DNA of 51,339 bases from an uncultured Caryophanales bacterium (lineage in GTDB: Bacteria; Bacillota_I; Bacilli_A; RFN20; CAG-826). The notes below the pieces were generated by a model. That model made no database searches and was not told the origin of the DNA. It saw only the letters and a program-made list of their open reading frames with translations. The DNA is taken from NCBI GenBank assembly GCA_947164155.1, contig CAMUVS010000006.1, forward strand, positions 1-51,339, read 5' to 3'. Shown here piece by piece: positions 19,047 to 28,566 of the stretch; the stretch's first letter is position 1; each line of letters starts with the position of its first letter. The position numbers and the translations under genes were made by a program.

Positions 19047-19790
19047 CTATTCAGCTTTTGCTTCTTCAGCAACAGGAGCTTCTACTGGAGCTTCTTCTGC
19101 TTTAGGAGCTTCAACCTTTTTAACTCTTTGAATTAAAGGTTTAACACTTTCTTTGTTTTTGACTGTCTTAATTGCGGAACGGATTGTCACAATGCTCTTC
19201 TTGGAGCCTGGTAAACCGCCTTTAATTAAGATATAGCCTTTTTCGGCATCAACCTTGACCACTAATAAGTTTAATAAAGTGGCAGATTTGTTACCGTGAT
19301 GTCCAGACATGTGTTTGCCTGGCATAACACCGTGGTTATAACGACCGTTATTAGCGAAGGAACCTTGTCCTCTGTGATAACCTGAACCATGTCCTTTTGG
19401 ACCGATGTGCATATGCCATCTTTTAATAGTTCCAGTATAACCATGACCTTTACTAGTTCCGATAACATCAACGACGTCACCAGCTTGGAACATATCGGCT
19501 TTAATGAGATCACCTAATTGGTAAGAACCCATTTCATCGCCTCTTAATTCCGCGGACACGTAATGTGGAACGGTATTGGCTTTCTTTGCAATGCCTTTTT
19601 CTGCTTTGTTAGCACGAGATTCTTTCTTTTCTTCGTAACCAACTTGGACAGCGACATAGCCATCTTTCTCTAAGGTTTTAACTTGTGTAACAACGTTTGG
19701 TAAGACTTCAACGACTGTCACTGGGTATAAGGTACCATCTTCAGCGAAGACAGAAGTCATGCCCATTTTACGACCTAAAATTGCTTTCAT
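19047..19790 (-). CDS. rplC: 50S ribosomal protein L3 with acidic C-terminal tail
   Basis: 247 residues against about 210. The L3 core is complete (ILGRKMGMTSVFAEDG at the start; the conserved GHGSGYHRGQGS and MPGKHMSGHHG segments of the central extension). About 30 extra residues at the C-terminus are rich in Glu, Ala, Val and Pro (KAEEAPVEAPVAEEAKAE), a composition matching the S17 tail. Located between rpsJ and rplD. Confidence 0.95.
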   Translation of the reverse strand: MKAILGRKMGMTSVFAEDGTLYPVTVVEVLPNVVTQVKTLEKDGYVAVQVGYEEKKESRANKAEKGIAKKANTVPHYVSAELRGDEMGSYQLGDLIKADMFQAGDVVDVIGTSKGHGYTGTIKRWHMHIGPKGHGSGYHRGQGSFANNGRYNHGVMPGKHMSGHHGNKSATLLNLLVVKVDAEKGYILIKGGLPGSKKSIVTIRSAIKTVKNKESVKPLIQRVKKVEAPKAEEAPVEAPVAEEAKAE

Positions 19791-19804
19791 TTCGTCTTAC
19801 CTCC

Positions 19805-20116
19805 TTAAAGTTTAATTTCGATATCTACTCCTGAAGGTAAGTCTAAGTTCTTGAGAGCTTCAAGAGTTTCCTTCTTTGGATTTGTAATATCGATAATTCT
19901 TTTGTGTGTTCTAATTTCGAATTGTTCACGAGAATCTTTGTACTTGTGAACCGCTCTTAAAATGGTAAACACTTGTTTTTCCGTTGGTAGTGGGATAGGG
20001 CCAACAACGGTCGCCCCAGAGTTCTTCGCTACTTGAACGATTCTCTCAGCAGATAAATCAAGGTTAACGTGATCATAAGCTTTGAGACGAACTCTAATCT
20101 TAGTAGTTTTTGCCAT
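19805..20116 (-). CDS. rpsJ: 30S ribosomal protein S10 (NusE)
   Basis: 103 residues from the ATG at 20116, which gives [16 protein letters not shown], the family's usual start, with a TAGGAGGAAA SD 5-10 nt before it. An in-frame upstream extension to 20227 is open but is leader RNA, not protein. S10 is a 30S head protein and, as NusE, part of the transcription antitermination complex. First gene of the ribosomal superoperon. Confidence 0.97.
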   Translation of the reverse strand: MAKTTKIRVRLKAYDHVNLDLSAERIVQVAKNSGATVVGPIPLPTEKQVFTILRAVHKYKDSREQFEIRTHKRIIDITNPKKETLEALKNLDLPSGVDIEIKL

Positions 20117-20241
20117 GAAATTTCCTCCTATATCACTTTCAGGCTTTGACCTCACTCTCTCAGTACGAATTCCCAGATACACCTTCATGACAACGCCTGT
20201 GGGTGTGTCCGCAACCTCGCACGTCAACGCGAGCAGTCAAC
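20117..20241 (-). promoter_or_regulatory. Structured 5' leader of the S10 operon
   Basis: About 125 nt between the predicted transcription start and rpsJ, visibly richer in G and C than the flanking AT-rich DNA. A 5-bp stem CTCGC / GCGAG (20216-20220 with 20229-20233) and a second pairing ACACC / GGTGT (20179-20183 with 20202-20206) can form. Ribosomal leaders of this length are often bound by an r-protein for feedback control; here that is inference, and no Rfam match can be tested. Confidence 0.5.
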
Positions 20242-20247
20242 GTTCAA

Positions 20248-20277
20248 ATACTACTCTTATGCGTATGTATGTGTCAA
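20248..20277 (-). promoter_or_regulatory. Promoter of the ribosomal superoperon
   Basis: On the minus strand a perfect -35 TTGACA (20272-20277), an 18-nt spacer and TAGTAT (20248-20253). An AT-rich tract directly upstream of the -35 (20278-20310) could act as an UP element for the intact alpha C-terminal domain. I found no other good promoter between here and rplQ. Confidence 0.65.
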
Positions 20278-20326
20278 TAATTTATTTATAAATATTTTTA
20301 ATAGATAAAAGTACGTCTGAAAAAAG

Positions 20327-20388
20327 TACAAAAAAATATCAAATTTTTACGCCAACTATGATTTTAGATGGCTTATTTTTGATATTTT
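20327..20388 (-). terminator. Terminator of the queuosine operon
   Basis: The minus strand has an 11-bp perfect outer stem (AAAATATCAAA / TTTGATATTTT, 20378-20388 with 20333-20343) around an inner GCC/GGC pairing, ending in a T-run. It lies 12 nt after the queH stop and shields the rpsJ promoter from read-through. Confidence 0.75.
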
Positions 20389-20399
20389 GACTCTTAATT

Positions 20400-21041
20400 T
20401 TAGTTACTTTTTGACTTTAGCTTCTTTTGGTATGCTTCATAAGAGTATTTGCAGCCGCAATACTCCTGAAAATACATCTCATGTTCTTTAATAATTATCA
20501 GAGATTTTTCATAGCCATCATTTTTCTTAAAATCAGCATATAACCATTTAGTTGTAGGGTAGTCTAATTGTAATTTTTTACCTATTTTATTAATATCTTG
20601 AGCATTTTTGTATCTCGAGATTGTCATCACTGTTCCATAGTAATCAAAATGATGTTTACTAGCGTATTCAAAACCTTCTTTTAAGCGCTTATTAAAGCAG
20701 ATTCGACATCTTTCATGACCTTCTTTATCATCTTTATGAGGTTCTAAATCTAAATTATATGTTTCATTATCATATTTGGTCTCAATAACTTTAATATTTG
20801 CTCCAATTTCTTTGATATAGTGCTTAAGTTCTTCTAGTCTACGATCATGTTCTTGCTTAGGATAGATGTTAGAGTTGTTATATAGGATTGTGATATCAAA
20901 ATAATCCTTGAGTAATTCATAAGGAATAGTGAAACAAGGACCACAGCAAGCATGTAACAAAAGAGTGGCCTTTTTACCACTATTTTTTATATTTTCTACT
21001 TCAATTTCGAACTTTTTTTGATAATTTATTCTATTTTCCAT
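20400..21041 (-). CDS. queH: Epoxyqueuosine reductase QueH
   Basis: 213 residues. QueH (formerly DUF208) performs the last step of queuosine synthesis, reducing epoxyqueuosine in tRNA to queuosine, and replaces the cobalamin-dependent QueG in many Firmicutes. The metal-cluster cysteines are visible: LLHACCGPC near residue 27, CRIC near 106 and the C-terminal CGCKYS. The start overlaps the end of queA by 11 nt and lacks its own strong SD, so translation is coupled. It is the last gene of the operon. Confidence 0.93.
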   Translation of the reverse strand: MENRINYQKKFEIEVENIKNSGKKATLLLHACCGPCFTIPYELLKDYFDITILYNNSNIYPKQEHDRRLEELKHYIKEIGANIKVIETKYDNETYNLDLEPHKDDKEGHERCRICFNKRLKEGFEYASKHHFDYYGTVMTISRYKNAQDINKIGKKLQLDYPTTKWLYADFKKNDGYEKSLIIIKEHEMYFQEYCGCKYSYEAYQKKLKSKSN

Positions 21042-22061
21042 AAATGATCATCGAGTCGCCAAAGGAGAAAAATCTATATCTTTCATCCACAGCATGCTTA
21101 TAAACTTCAAGTGTATATTCTCTTCCTAAAAATGCAGAAACAAGCATAATCAAAGTCGATTTTGGAAGATGAAAATTCGTTATAATACAATCGACCGCTT
21201 TAAATTCATAACCAGGTTTAATAAAGATATTAGTTTCCTTTTTAATCGGAGTAAATTTGCCAAATTCTTGCATATTTGCTTCTAAAGTTCTAACCGAAGT
21301 TGTCCCAATGGCTATAATTCTTCTTTTTTCTTCTTTAGCCTTGTTTAAAATTTCACAAGCTTCACTAGAAATTTCATATAGTTCGCTGTGCATGACATGA
21401 TTATCAGTATCTTCGACTTTTATTGGCCTAAAAGTACCAAGTCCAATATGTAGTGTAATGTCTACAACAGTTATTCCCTTAGCTTTTATCTTATCAAATA
21501 GCTCTTCTGTAAAGTGAAATCCAGCAGTAGGGGCTGCTGCACTACCTTCATATTTTGCATAGACTGTTTGATATCTATCATTAGTGCATAATTGTTCTTT
21601 AATATATGGAGGAAGAGGCATCTTACCTAAAGAATCGAGTACCTCTAGGAATATTCCTTTATAGTGGAACTTCACTAAACGTAGTCCTTCTTCTTTTTCT
21701 TTGACTACTTCACCAATTAATTTACCTTCTCCAAAATTAATTTTTGCACCAACCTTTAATGATTTAGCGGGTTTGGTGAGACATTCCCAGATATCATCCT
21801 CAACTTGTTTAAGTAAAAGAAGTTCACAGTGGGCTCCTGTAATTTCTTTAATTCCAATAAGTCTAGCAGGGATAACTTTAGTATTGTTTCTAACTAAAAC
21901 ATCTCCTGGTCTTAAATATTCAAGGATGTCATAAAAATGTCTATCTTCATAAGTTTTAGTGTCTTTATTAATTGCTAATAAACGAGAATGATCCCTTTTA
22001 TCACTTGGTTTTTGGGCAATTAGTTCTTCAGGCAAATAAAAATCAAATAGATTAATATCCA

Positions 22062-22062
<1 letters not shown>
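21031..22062 (-). CDS. queA: S-adenosylmethionine:tRNA ribosyltransferase-isomerase
   Basis: 343 residues. QueA transfers and isomerises the ribosyl part of S-adenosylmethionine onto preQ1 in tRNA to give epoxyqueuosine. The start [16 protein letters not shown], the region [18 protein letters not shown] and the C-terminal [21 protein letters not shown] are family signatures. It overlaps the tgt stop by one base (TAATG type) and the queH start by 11 nt. Confidence 0.96.
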
Positions 22063-23195
<1,133 letters not shown>

Positions 23196-24095
23196 TTATA
23201 ATTTAATAATTTTAGAAATATCTAAAACAGTAATATTTTTTGATAATCTTTTTTCAATTGAATTAGTAAACACTAAATCTTTAATATGTGATTCTAAAAG
23301 TTTATCAATGCTCTTATTAGATAAAACAGCATGACTTGCGCCAACTAAAACGCCTTTAGCGCCATGCTCTAAAAGCAGATTAGAAGCCGAAATAATTGTT
23401 CCGCCTGTATCGATAATATCATCCAGAATTATACAGATTTTGTCTTTAACATCATCTTCAAAAGCTAAATGCTCAGCATAATTTGGAGCAGTTCTTATTT
23501 TATTTAAAATAACTTTTCTAGTTCCTGGTAACTCTTTAACTAAAGCATCTGCCCTAGTATTTGCCCCGTGATCTGGAGAAACAACCACTACATCTTTAAT
23601 ATCAATTCGTTCTTTTTTTAAGTAATCTTTGTAATACTTTGCAAATAAACTAGTAGTTGGTAAAGATGTGAATTTGGTTTTAAAGAATTTTTCAATATCA
23701 GGATGATGTAAATCGAAGGTTAATATTTCATCGACTTCAGCTGTGTCTAAAATCTTTGCCACCACTTCACATGAGATTGGTTCATTAATCCAAGACACTC
23801 TTTCTTGTCTAGAGTATCCAAAATAAGGAATATAGAGTTTGATACTCCTAGGTCCTGTTCTTTTAATAGAGTCAATCAATAGCAAAAGTTCAAATAATCT
23901 TTCGTGCGCTTTAATCGCTGTACTTTCAAAGATGACAACGTCTTTATCTTTGCAATTAGTAAGCGTCTTAACAAGAACTTCTCCATCCTTAAAATGATCA
24001 ATTGAAATTTCCCCTAACTCAGCGCCATATTTTGTAGCAATTCGCTTTGCAAGTTTTCTATTAGACAACAATGAAAATATCACAAGATTGCTCAT
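23196..24095 (-). CDS. prs: Divergent ribose-phosphate pyrophosphokinase
   Basis: 299 residues against about 315. Makes PRPP from ribose 5-phosphate and ATP. The PRPP-binding loop IILDDIIDTGGT near residue 210 is clear, and the ATP flexible-loop region is present but altered (FGYSRQERVSWINEPIS in place of the usual YARQDRK...REPI). The catalytic His region reads FDLHHPDIEKFF instead of VDLHAxQIQGFF, and PDHGANTRA replaces PDxGGVxRA. This is a divergent Prs subtype, possibly without the usual allosteric control. It begins 1 nt after the kinase-like gene, with no SD. Confidence 0.85.
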   Translation of the reverse strand: MSNLVIFSLLSNRKLAKRIATKYGAELGEISIDHFKDGEVLVKTLTNCKDKDVVIFESTAIKAHERLFELLLLIDSIKRTGPRSIKLYIPYFGYSRQERVSWINEPISCEVVAKILDTAEVDEILTFDLHHPDIEKFFKTKFTSLPTTSLFAKYYKDYLKKERIDIKDVVVVSPDHGANTRADALVKELPGTRKVILNKIRTAPNYAEHLAFEDDVKDKICIILDDIIDTGGTIISASNLLLEHGAKGVLVGASHAVLSNKSIDKLLESHIKDLVFTNSIEKRLSKNITVLDISKIIKL

Positions 24096-24096
24096 A

Positions 24097-24666
24097 TTAA
24101 AGATAGTATTTACAGGTCATTAAGACCATCTCCTTATTCACAGAAAATTCATTTTTTATGCGCTTTTTGTCAAAAATAATGCCTTTTTGTTTATAAAAAT
24201 CAGCTAATTCACTAGTAAAAAACCATTCTCTCATCTTAAATTTGGTAAAGTCATTTTTAGGATCGTATTTTTCACAGTAATCACTAACATAATATAGAGT
24301 GTCATTTACTAACATCCACTTGTCTAAAGAGAAGTCTAAATTAAGTCCAGCGGCTCTGGCCATATAAGAATTTTTAAAGATTTGTTTATAGATATTTTCG
24401 TTGAAGTCATTATCCAAAATATAGTCGCTAATAAGCACTCCATCTAGCCACTGAAAAGCCACATAACCACTCTTTTTATCGAATAATTTAATTTTAGGAG
24501 TACAAACATTGGATTTACGAAGTTTTTTAATCATATCAAGACTAATTGATCCTGGTTCATATTTCTTAACAAAATATGTCTCGTTTTTGAATTCAGCTTT
24601 AAAAGTATCTTTAGATAAGATCTCAACTACTTCAAATTCTTTACGCTTAATTTTCAAATTTTCCAT
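24097..24666 (-). CDS. Small kinase-fold protein, function unknown
   Basis: 189 residues. The N-terminal half looks like a minimal kinase N-lobe: a beta-rich segment with a candidate ATP lysine in YFVKKY near residue 33, and a hinge-like VAFQWLDG near 70. The C-terminal half has DFSLDKWMLVNDTLYYVSDYCE (near 115-136), which sits where small kinases such as the Bud32/RIO/LPS-kinase group have their catalytic and metal-binding loops, but the canonical HxD and DFG are not evident. It could be an inactive or highly derived kinase. First gene of the prs-tgt-queA-queH transcript; no SD, and a TATAAT box ends 7 nt before ATG. Confidence 0.5.
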   Translation of the reverse strand: MENLKIKRKEFEVVEILSKDTFKAEFKNETYFVKKYEPGSISLDMIKKLRKSNVCTPKIKLFDKKSGYVAFQWLDGVLISDYILDNDFNENIYKQIFKNSYMARAAGLNLDFSLDKWMLVNDTLYYVSDYCEKYDPKNDFTKFKMREWFFTSELADFYKQKGIIFDKKRIKNEFSVNKEMVLMTCKYYL

Positions 24667-24673
24667 CTGTGTT

Positions 24674-24679
24674 ATTATA
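24674..24679 (-). promoter_or_regulatory. -10 box of the kinase-prs-tgt-queA-queH operon, leaderless arrangement
   Basis: A perfect TATAAT on the minus strand ends 7 nt before the ATG at 24666, preceded directly by TG. No convincing -35 is seen and there is no SD, so transcription probably starts at the start codon. Confidence 0.45.
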
Positions 24680-24795
24680 CATTATTTATTAAAATAAATA
24701 TAGATAGCAAAATTATACGCATTATTTTTATGTATAAGTAGGTTATTCCAATATTTTATTATTTTTTGTTATTATTGGGGATTATTTATAATCTT

Positions 24796-24804
24796 TGTTA
24801 TAAT
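24796..24804 (+). promoter_or_regulatory. Extended -10 promoter of pepT
   Basis: TGTTATAAT gives an extended -10 (TGn plus a perfect TATAAT at 24799-24804). The -35 is weak (TTGGGG at 24775). An AGGTGAG SD follows, 4-10 nt before the ATG, so this transcript has a normal short leader. Confidence 0.55.
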
Positions 24805-24830
24805 AGGAAAATGACAAAAAAGGTGAGATT

Positions 24831-26024
24831 ATGACTAGTTTAGAAAGATTTATTAGATATGTAAAAATTGACACTCAAGCGAGTGACAAAACAGGAACTA
24901 CTCCTAGTACCGAAAAACAAAAAAATCTTGGAGCGCTTTTAGTAAAAGAACTATTAGAACTCGGTTTAGAAGATGCTCATATGGATGAATTTGGTGTCGT
25001 TTACGGACATCTACCAGGAAAAGGAACAAGAATTGGCTTAAATGCCCATATGGATACCGCACTAGAAGTCACTGATGAAAATGTTAAGCCTCATCTCATT
25101 AAAGAATACAAAGGTGGCACGATTAAACTAGCAAATGGATTAGAAATGTCACCAACGCAATTCCCTGTTTTAAGAAAACATGTTGGTCATGATTTAGTTG
25201 TGACTGATGGAAATACCCTTTTAGGCGCTGATGACAAGGCTGGAATCGCTATTATCATGTCCGCACTACAATATTTCAAAGATAATCCAAAAGTTAAACA
25301 TAACACCATTTGTGTAGCGTTTACAGTCGATGAAGAGATTGGCGAAGGACCAAAACATTTTAATTACAAAGAATTTAATGCTAAATATGCTTATACAATT
25401 GATGGAAGCGATATAAATGTTGTAGAGGCTGAAAACTTTAACGCATACGCTGCAAATGTTGATATCGTGGGCGTATCCATACACCCAGGAGAGGCAAAAG
25501 GAAAATTAATCAACGCTTTGCTTTTGGCAAAAGAATTAATTGCTTCTCTTCCAGAAAAAGAAACTCCATATGATAGCGAAGGAAAACAAGGTTATTGGCA
25601 TATCAATGAAATTGTAGGAGATTCTGAACACGCAACAATGCACTTTATATTAAGAGATTTTGATGATGACGGAATTCAAAGTCGAATCGAAACAGTTAAA
25701 AAAGCCGTTAAAACATTACAAGATAAATATCCAACCGCTAAAATTGAAGTTAACTTTAAAGAGCAATATCGCAACATGAAAAAATATGTCGCTAAAAAGC
25801 CAATTGCCCTAAAAAGAGTTAGATCAATAATGCGTAAAAATGGCATCGAACCAATCAGTGGAGCAATTAGAGGCGGAACAGATGGAGCAACCTTCTCTAG
25901 AAACGGATTAATTACCCCAAATTTAGGCACAGGAAGCTACAATCATCATGGGCGATACGAATTCCTTGATTTATATGAATTTAACAAGATGATATCAGTA
26001 GTTATCGGCTTAATGAAAAAATAG
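24831..26024 (+). CDS. pepT: Peptidase T (tripeptide aminopeptidase)
   Basis: 397 residues, M20 family zinc aminopeptidase that removes the N-terminal residue of tripeptides in the cytoplasm. The metal-binding pattern is complete: NAHMDTA near residue 78, LLGADDKAG near 139, VDEEIGEGP near 170 and the C-terminal GTGSYNHHGRYEF. The dimerisation domain lies between. Length agrees with E. coli PepT (408). A single-gene unit with its own extended -10 promoter and a terminator-like hairpin downstream. Confidence 0.95.
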   Translation: MTSLERFIRYVKIDTQASDKTGTTPSTEKQKNLGALLVKELLELGLEDAHMDEFGVVYGHLPGKGTRIGLNAHMDTALEVTDENVKPHLIKEYKGGTIKLANGLEMSPTQFPVLRKHVGHDLVVTDGNTLLGADDKAGIAIIMSALQYFKDNPKVKHNTICVAFTVDEEIGEGPKHFNYKEFNAKYAYTIDGSDINVVEAENFNAYAANVDIVGVSIHPGEAKGKLINALLLAKELIASLPEKETPYDSEGKQGYWHINEIVGDSEHATMHFILRDFDDDGIQSRIETVKKAVKTLQDKYPTAKIEVNFKEQYRNMKKYVAKKPIALKRVRSIMRKNGIEPISGAIRGGTDGATFSRNGLITPNLGTGSYNHHGRYEFLDLYEFNKMISVVIGLMKK

Positions 26025-26069
26025 ATTATTTAAATTTATTTAAACTACAAGTCTTTAATGGACAAAAAT

Positions 26070-26130
26070 AAAGCACAAAAACGTTAATTTTAGACAGTGT
26101 CCCAATTTTAACAAAAATGTGCTTTTTTTA
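26070..26130 (+). terminator. Long hairpin terminator after pepT
   Basis: An 8-bp perfect outer stem (AAAGCACA / TGTGCTTT, 26070-26077 with 26118-26125) continues into a T-run. Inside, GTTAA/TTAAC and an apical GACA-G-TGTC pairing can form, so the 56-bp unit is nearly palindromic as a whole. Confidence 0.65.
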
Positions 26131-26149
26131 GTTGCTAATATTTCATAGT

Positions 26150-26177
26150 TTGATATTCTTTTCTCAAGCGCTAAAAA
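26150..26177 (+). promoter_or_regulatory. Candidate nrdD promoter
   Basis: TTGATA (26150-26155), a 16-nt spacer and TAAAAA (26172-26177) precede nrdD. An AAAGAGG SD follows 8 nt before the ATG. I see no NrdR box pair in this 74-bp stretch. Confidence 0.35.
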
Positions 26178-26203
26178 TCAATTAGTGGGAAAGAGGAAAA
26201 CAC

Positions 26204-28564
26204 ATGTTAAGTATCCGAAAAAGGGATGGTTCTTTACAAGACTTCAACCTTGAAAAGATTTCCAAAGCAATCGAAAAAGCCTTTATGGCCGATCACAAAT
26301 TCTATAACGATGACATTATCAATATGTTATCTCTTAGAGTAGTTGCGCAAATGAACTCCAAAATCAATAACGATGTCATTGATATTGAAGATGTTCAAGA
26401 CGCAGTCGAAGTTACTTTAATTCAAGCAGGTTACGTCGATGTCGCACGTAGTTATATTTTATATAGAAAGGCGCGCGCGAATTTAAGAGAGCAAAAACAA
26501 ACCGATTTAGACTATAAGAAAACTGTTGATAACTATTTAAAGATTAATGACTGGAGAGTTAAAGAAAACTCCACAGTTACCTATTCTGTTGGTGGATTAA
26601 TCTTATCTAACTCTGGTGCAGTTACTGCTAATTACTGGTTAAGTGAAGTATACGATCAAGAAATTGGTCAAGCTCATAAAAACGCTGATATTCACATTCA
26701 TGATTTAAGCATGCTAACTGGTTATTGTGCTGGTTGGTCACTTAAACAATTAATTCAAGAAGGCTTAGGTGGAGTCGTTGGAAAAATAACATCTGCTCCA
26801 GCAAATCACTTATCAACATTATGTAACCAAATGGTCAACTTCTTAGGCATTATGCAAAACGAATGGGCTGGTGCTCAAGCCTTCTCATCTTTTGATACAT
26901 ATTTAGCCCCATTTGTGAAAAAGGATCACTTAACATATAAAGAAGTCAAACAATGTATTCAATCTTTCATCTATGGCGTTAATACCCCATCTAGATGGGG
27001 TACACAAGCTCCATTCACCAACATTACTCTTGACTGGGTTGTACCAAATGATATGGCAGAACTTAACGCTATCGTAGGTGGTAAGGAAATGGACTTCAAA
27101 TATAAAGACTGTGTTGAAGAAATGGCAATGGTCAATAAAGCCTTCATCGAAGTAATGATTGAAGGTGACGCCAATGGAAGAGGATTCCAATATCCAATCC
27201 CAACTTATTCAATTACTCGTACATTTGACTGGTCAGAAACCGAAAATAACAAATTGTTATTCGAAATGACCGCTAAATACGGCACTCCATATTTCTCAAA
27301 CTACATCAATAGTGATATGGAACCAAGCGACGTAAGAAGTATGTGCTGCCGTTTAAGACTCGACTTAAGAGAATTAAGAAAGAAATCTGGTGGATTCTTC
27401 GGTTCAGGTGAATCTACTGGTTCAGTCGGTGTTGTCACTATCAATATGCCTAGACTTGCTTATTTAGCAGTTGATAAAGCTGATTTCTATGATCGTTTAG
27501 ATAAAATCATGGATATCGCCGCAAGATCATTAAAGGTCAAAAGAAACACTATTACTAAATTATTAGATGCTGGATTATATCCATATACCAAAAGATATCT
27601 TGGTACATTCAATAACCACTTCTCCACCATTGGTTTAGTTGGTATGAATGAATGCTGCTTAAATGCGAGATGGATCAGACAAGATTTAACTCATAAAGAA
27701 GCTCAAGAATTCACAAAAGAAGTTCTTAACCACATGAGAGAAAAATTATCTGACTATCAAGAATTATATGGTGACTTATATAACTTAGAAGCCACTCCAG
27801 CAGAATCTACTGCCTATCGATTAGCTAAACACGATAAAGAAAAATATCCAGATATTATTACTGCAAGTGAAGAAGGAAGAACTCCATATTACACTAACTC
27901 CTCTCACTTACCAGTGGGCTTCACCGATGATATTTTCACCGCTTTAGATATCCAAGATGAATTACAAACCTTATATACATCTGGTACTGTTTTCCACGCT
28001 TTCTTAGGTGAAAAACTTCCAACTTGGAAATCTTGTATGAATTTAGTAAGAAAGATTGCTGAAAATTATCACTTACCTTATTACACAATGTCTCCAACAT
28101 ATTCAGTTTGTAAAGAACATGGCTATTTAGTTGGTGAACAATATGTCTGTCCAAAATGTGGTTCTAGAACTGAAGTCTATTCCCGTATTACTGGTTACTA
28201 TCGACCAATTCAAAACTGGAATGATGGTAAGAGCGAAGAATTCTTAAATAGAAAAACATATAACATCAAAACCAGTAAACTCACTCACGGAATTAAAGAT
28301 GAAGTTTGTGAAGAAGAAAAGCCACAAACCCTACAGGAAACCCTCTTATTTGGAACAAAAACATGTCCAAACTGTAAGATGGCAAAGATGCTTTTAGAAA
28401 AAGCTGGCGTGAAATATAAATGGGTTGACGCTGAAGAAAATGTCGAATTAACCACCAAGATGGGAGTTAAAAAAGCACCTACCTTATTAGTTCCTGAAGA
28501 CGGCGAAGTTAGAGTATTCGAAAATGCTTCTAACATCAAAGGTTATATCGAAAGCAAAAAATAA
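26204..28564 (+). CDS. nrdD: Class III anaerobic ribonucleotide reductase with fused C-terminal redoxin
   Basis: 786 residues. Reduces ribonucleoside triphosphates to deoxyribonucleotides without oxygen, using a glycyl radical. An ATP-cone allosteric domain occupies residues 1-90 (SIRKRDGSLQDFNLEKISKA). The ten-stranded barrel follows, with MCCRLRLD and STGSVGVVTINMPRLAY. A zinc site (VCKEH ... CPKC) precedes the glycyl-radical motif SRITGYYRP, Gly664. Residues about 712-786 form an added thioredoxin/glutaredoxin-like domain with CPNC at 721-724 and a cis-Pro motif KKAPTL. This extension is not part of ordinary NrdD and suggests a built-in thiol donor in place of formate. The flavoprotein gene follows 2 nt later, and the NrdG2-type activase is on the opposite strand downstream. 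Confidence 0.95.
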   Translation: MLSIRKRDGSLQDFNLEKISKAIEKAFMADHKFYNDDIINMLSLRVVAQMNSKINNDVIDIEDVQDAVEVTLIQAGYVDVARSYILYRKARANLREQKQTDLDYKKTVDNYLKINDWRVKENSTVTYSVGGLILSNSGAVTANYWLSEVYDQEIGQAHKNADIHIHDLSMLTGYCAGWSLKQLIQEGLGGVVGKITSAPANHLSTLCNQMVNFLGIMQNEWAGAQAFSSFDTYLAPFVKKDHLTYKEVKQCIQSFIYGVNTPSRWGTQAPFTNITLDWVVPNDMAELNAIVGGKEMDFKYKDCVEEMAMVNKAFIEVMIEGDANGRGFQYPIPTYSITRTFDWSETENNKLLFEMTAKYGTPYFSNYINSDMEPSDVRSMCCRLRLDLRELRKKSGGFFGSGESTGSVGVVTINMPRLAYLAVDKADFYDRLDKIMDIAARSLKVKRNTITKLLDAGLYPYTKRYLGTFNNHFSTIGLVGMNECCLNARWIRQDLTHKEAQEFTKEVLNHMREKLSDYQELYGDLYNLEATPAESTAYRLAKHDKEKYPDIITASEEGRTPYYTNSSHLPVGFTDDIFTALDIQDELQTLYTSGTVFHAFLGEKLPTWKSCMNLVRKIAENYHLPYYTMSPTYSVCKEHGYLVGEQYVCPKCGSRTEVYSRITGYYRPIQNWNDGKSEEFLNRKTYNIKTSKLTHGIKDEVCEEEKPQTLQETLLFGTKTCPNCKMAKMLLEKAGVKYKWVDAEENVELTTKMGVKKAPTLLVPEDGEVRVFENASNIKGYIESKK

Positions 28565-28566
28565 TT

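Noticed and set aside
20117-20227. N-terminal extension of S10
   Set aside because: The frame is open, but the ATG at 20116 has the SD and the family start; the upstream part is structured leader.
26070-26125. Insertion-sequence end, from the GACAGTGTC motif
   Set aside because: No transposase, no second end and no target duplication nearby; the hairpin explains the sequence as a terminator.
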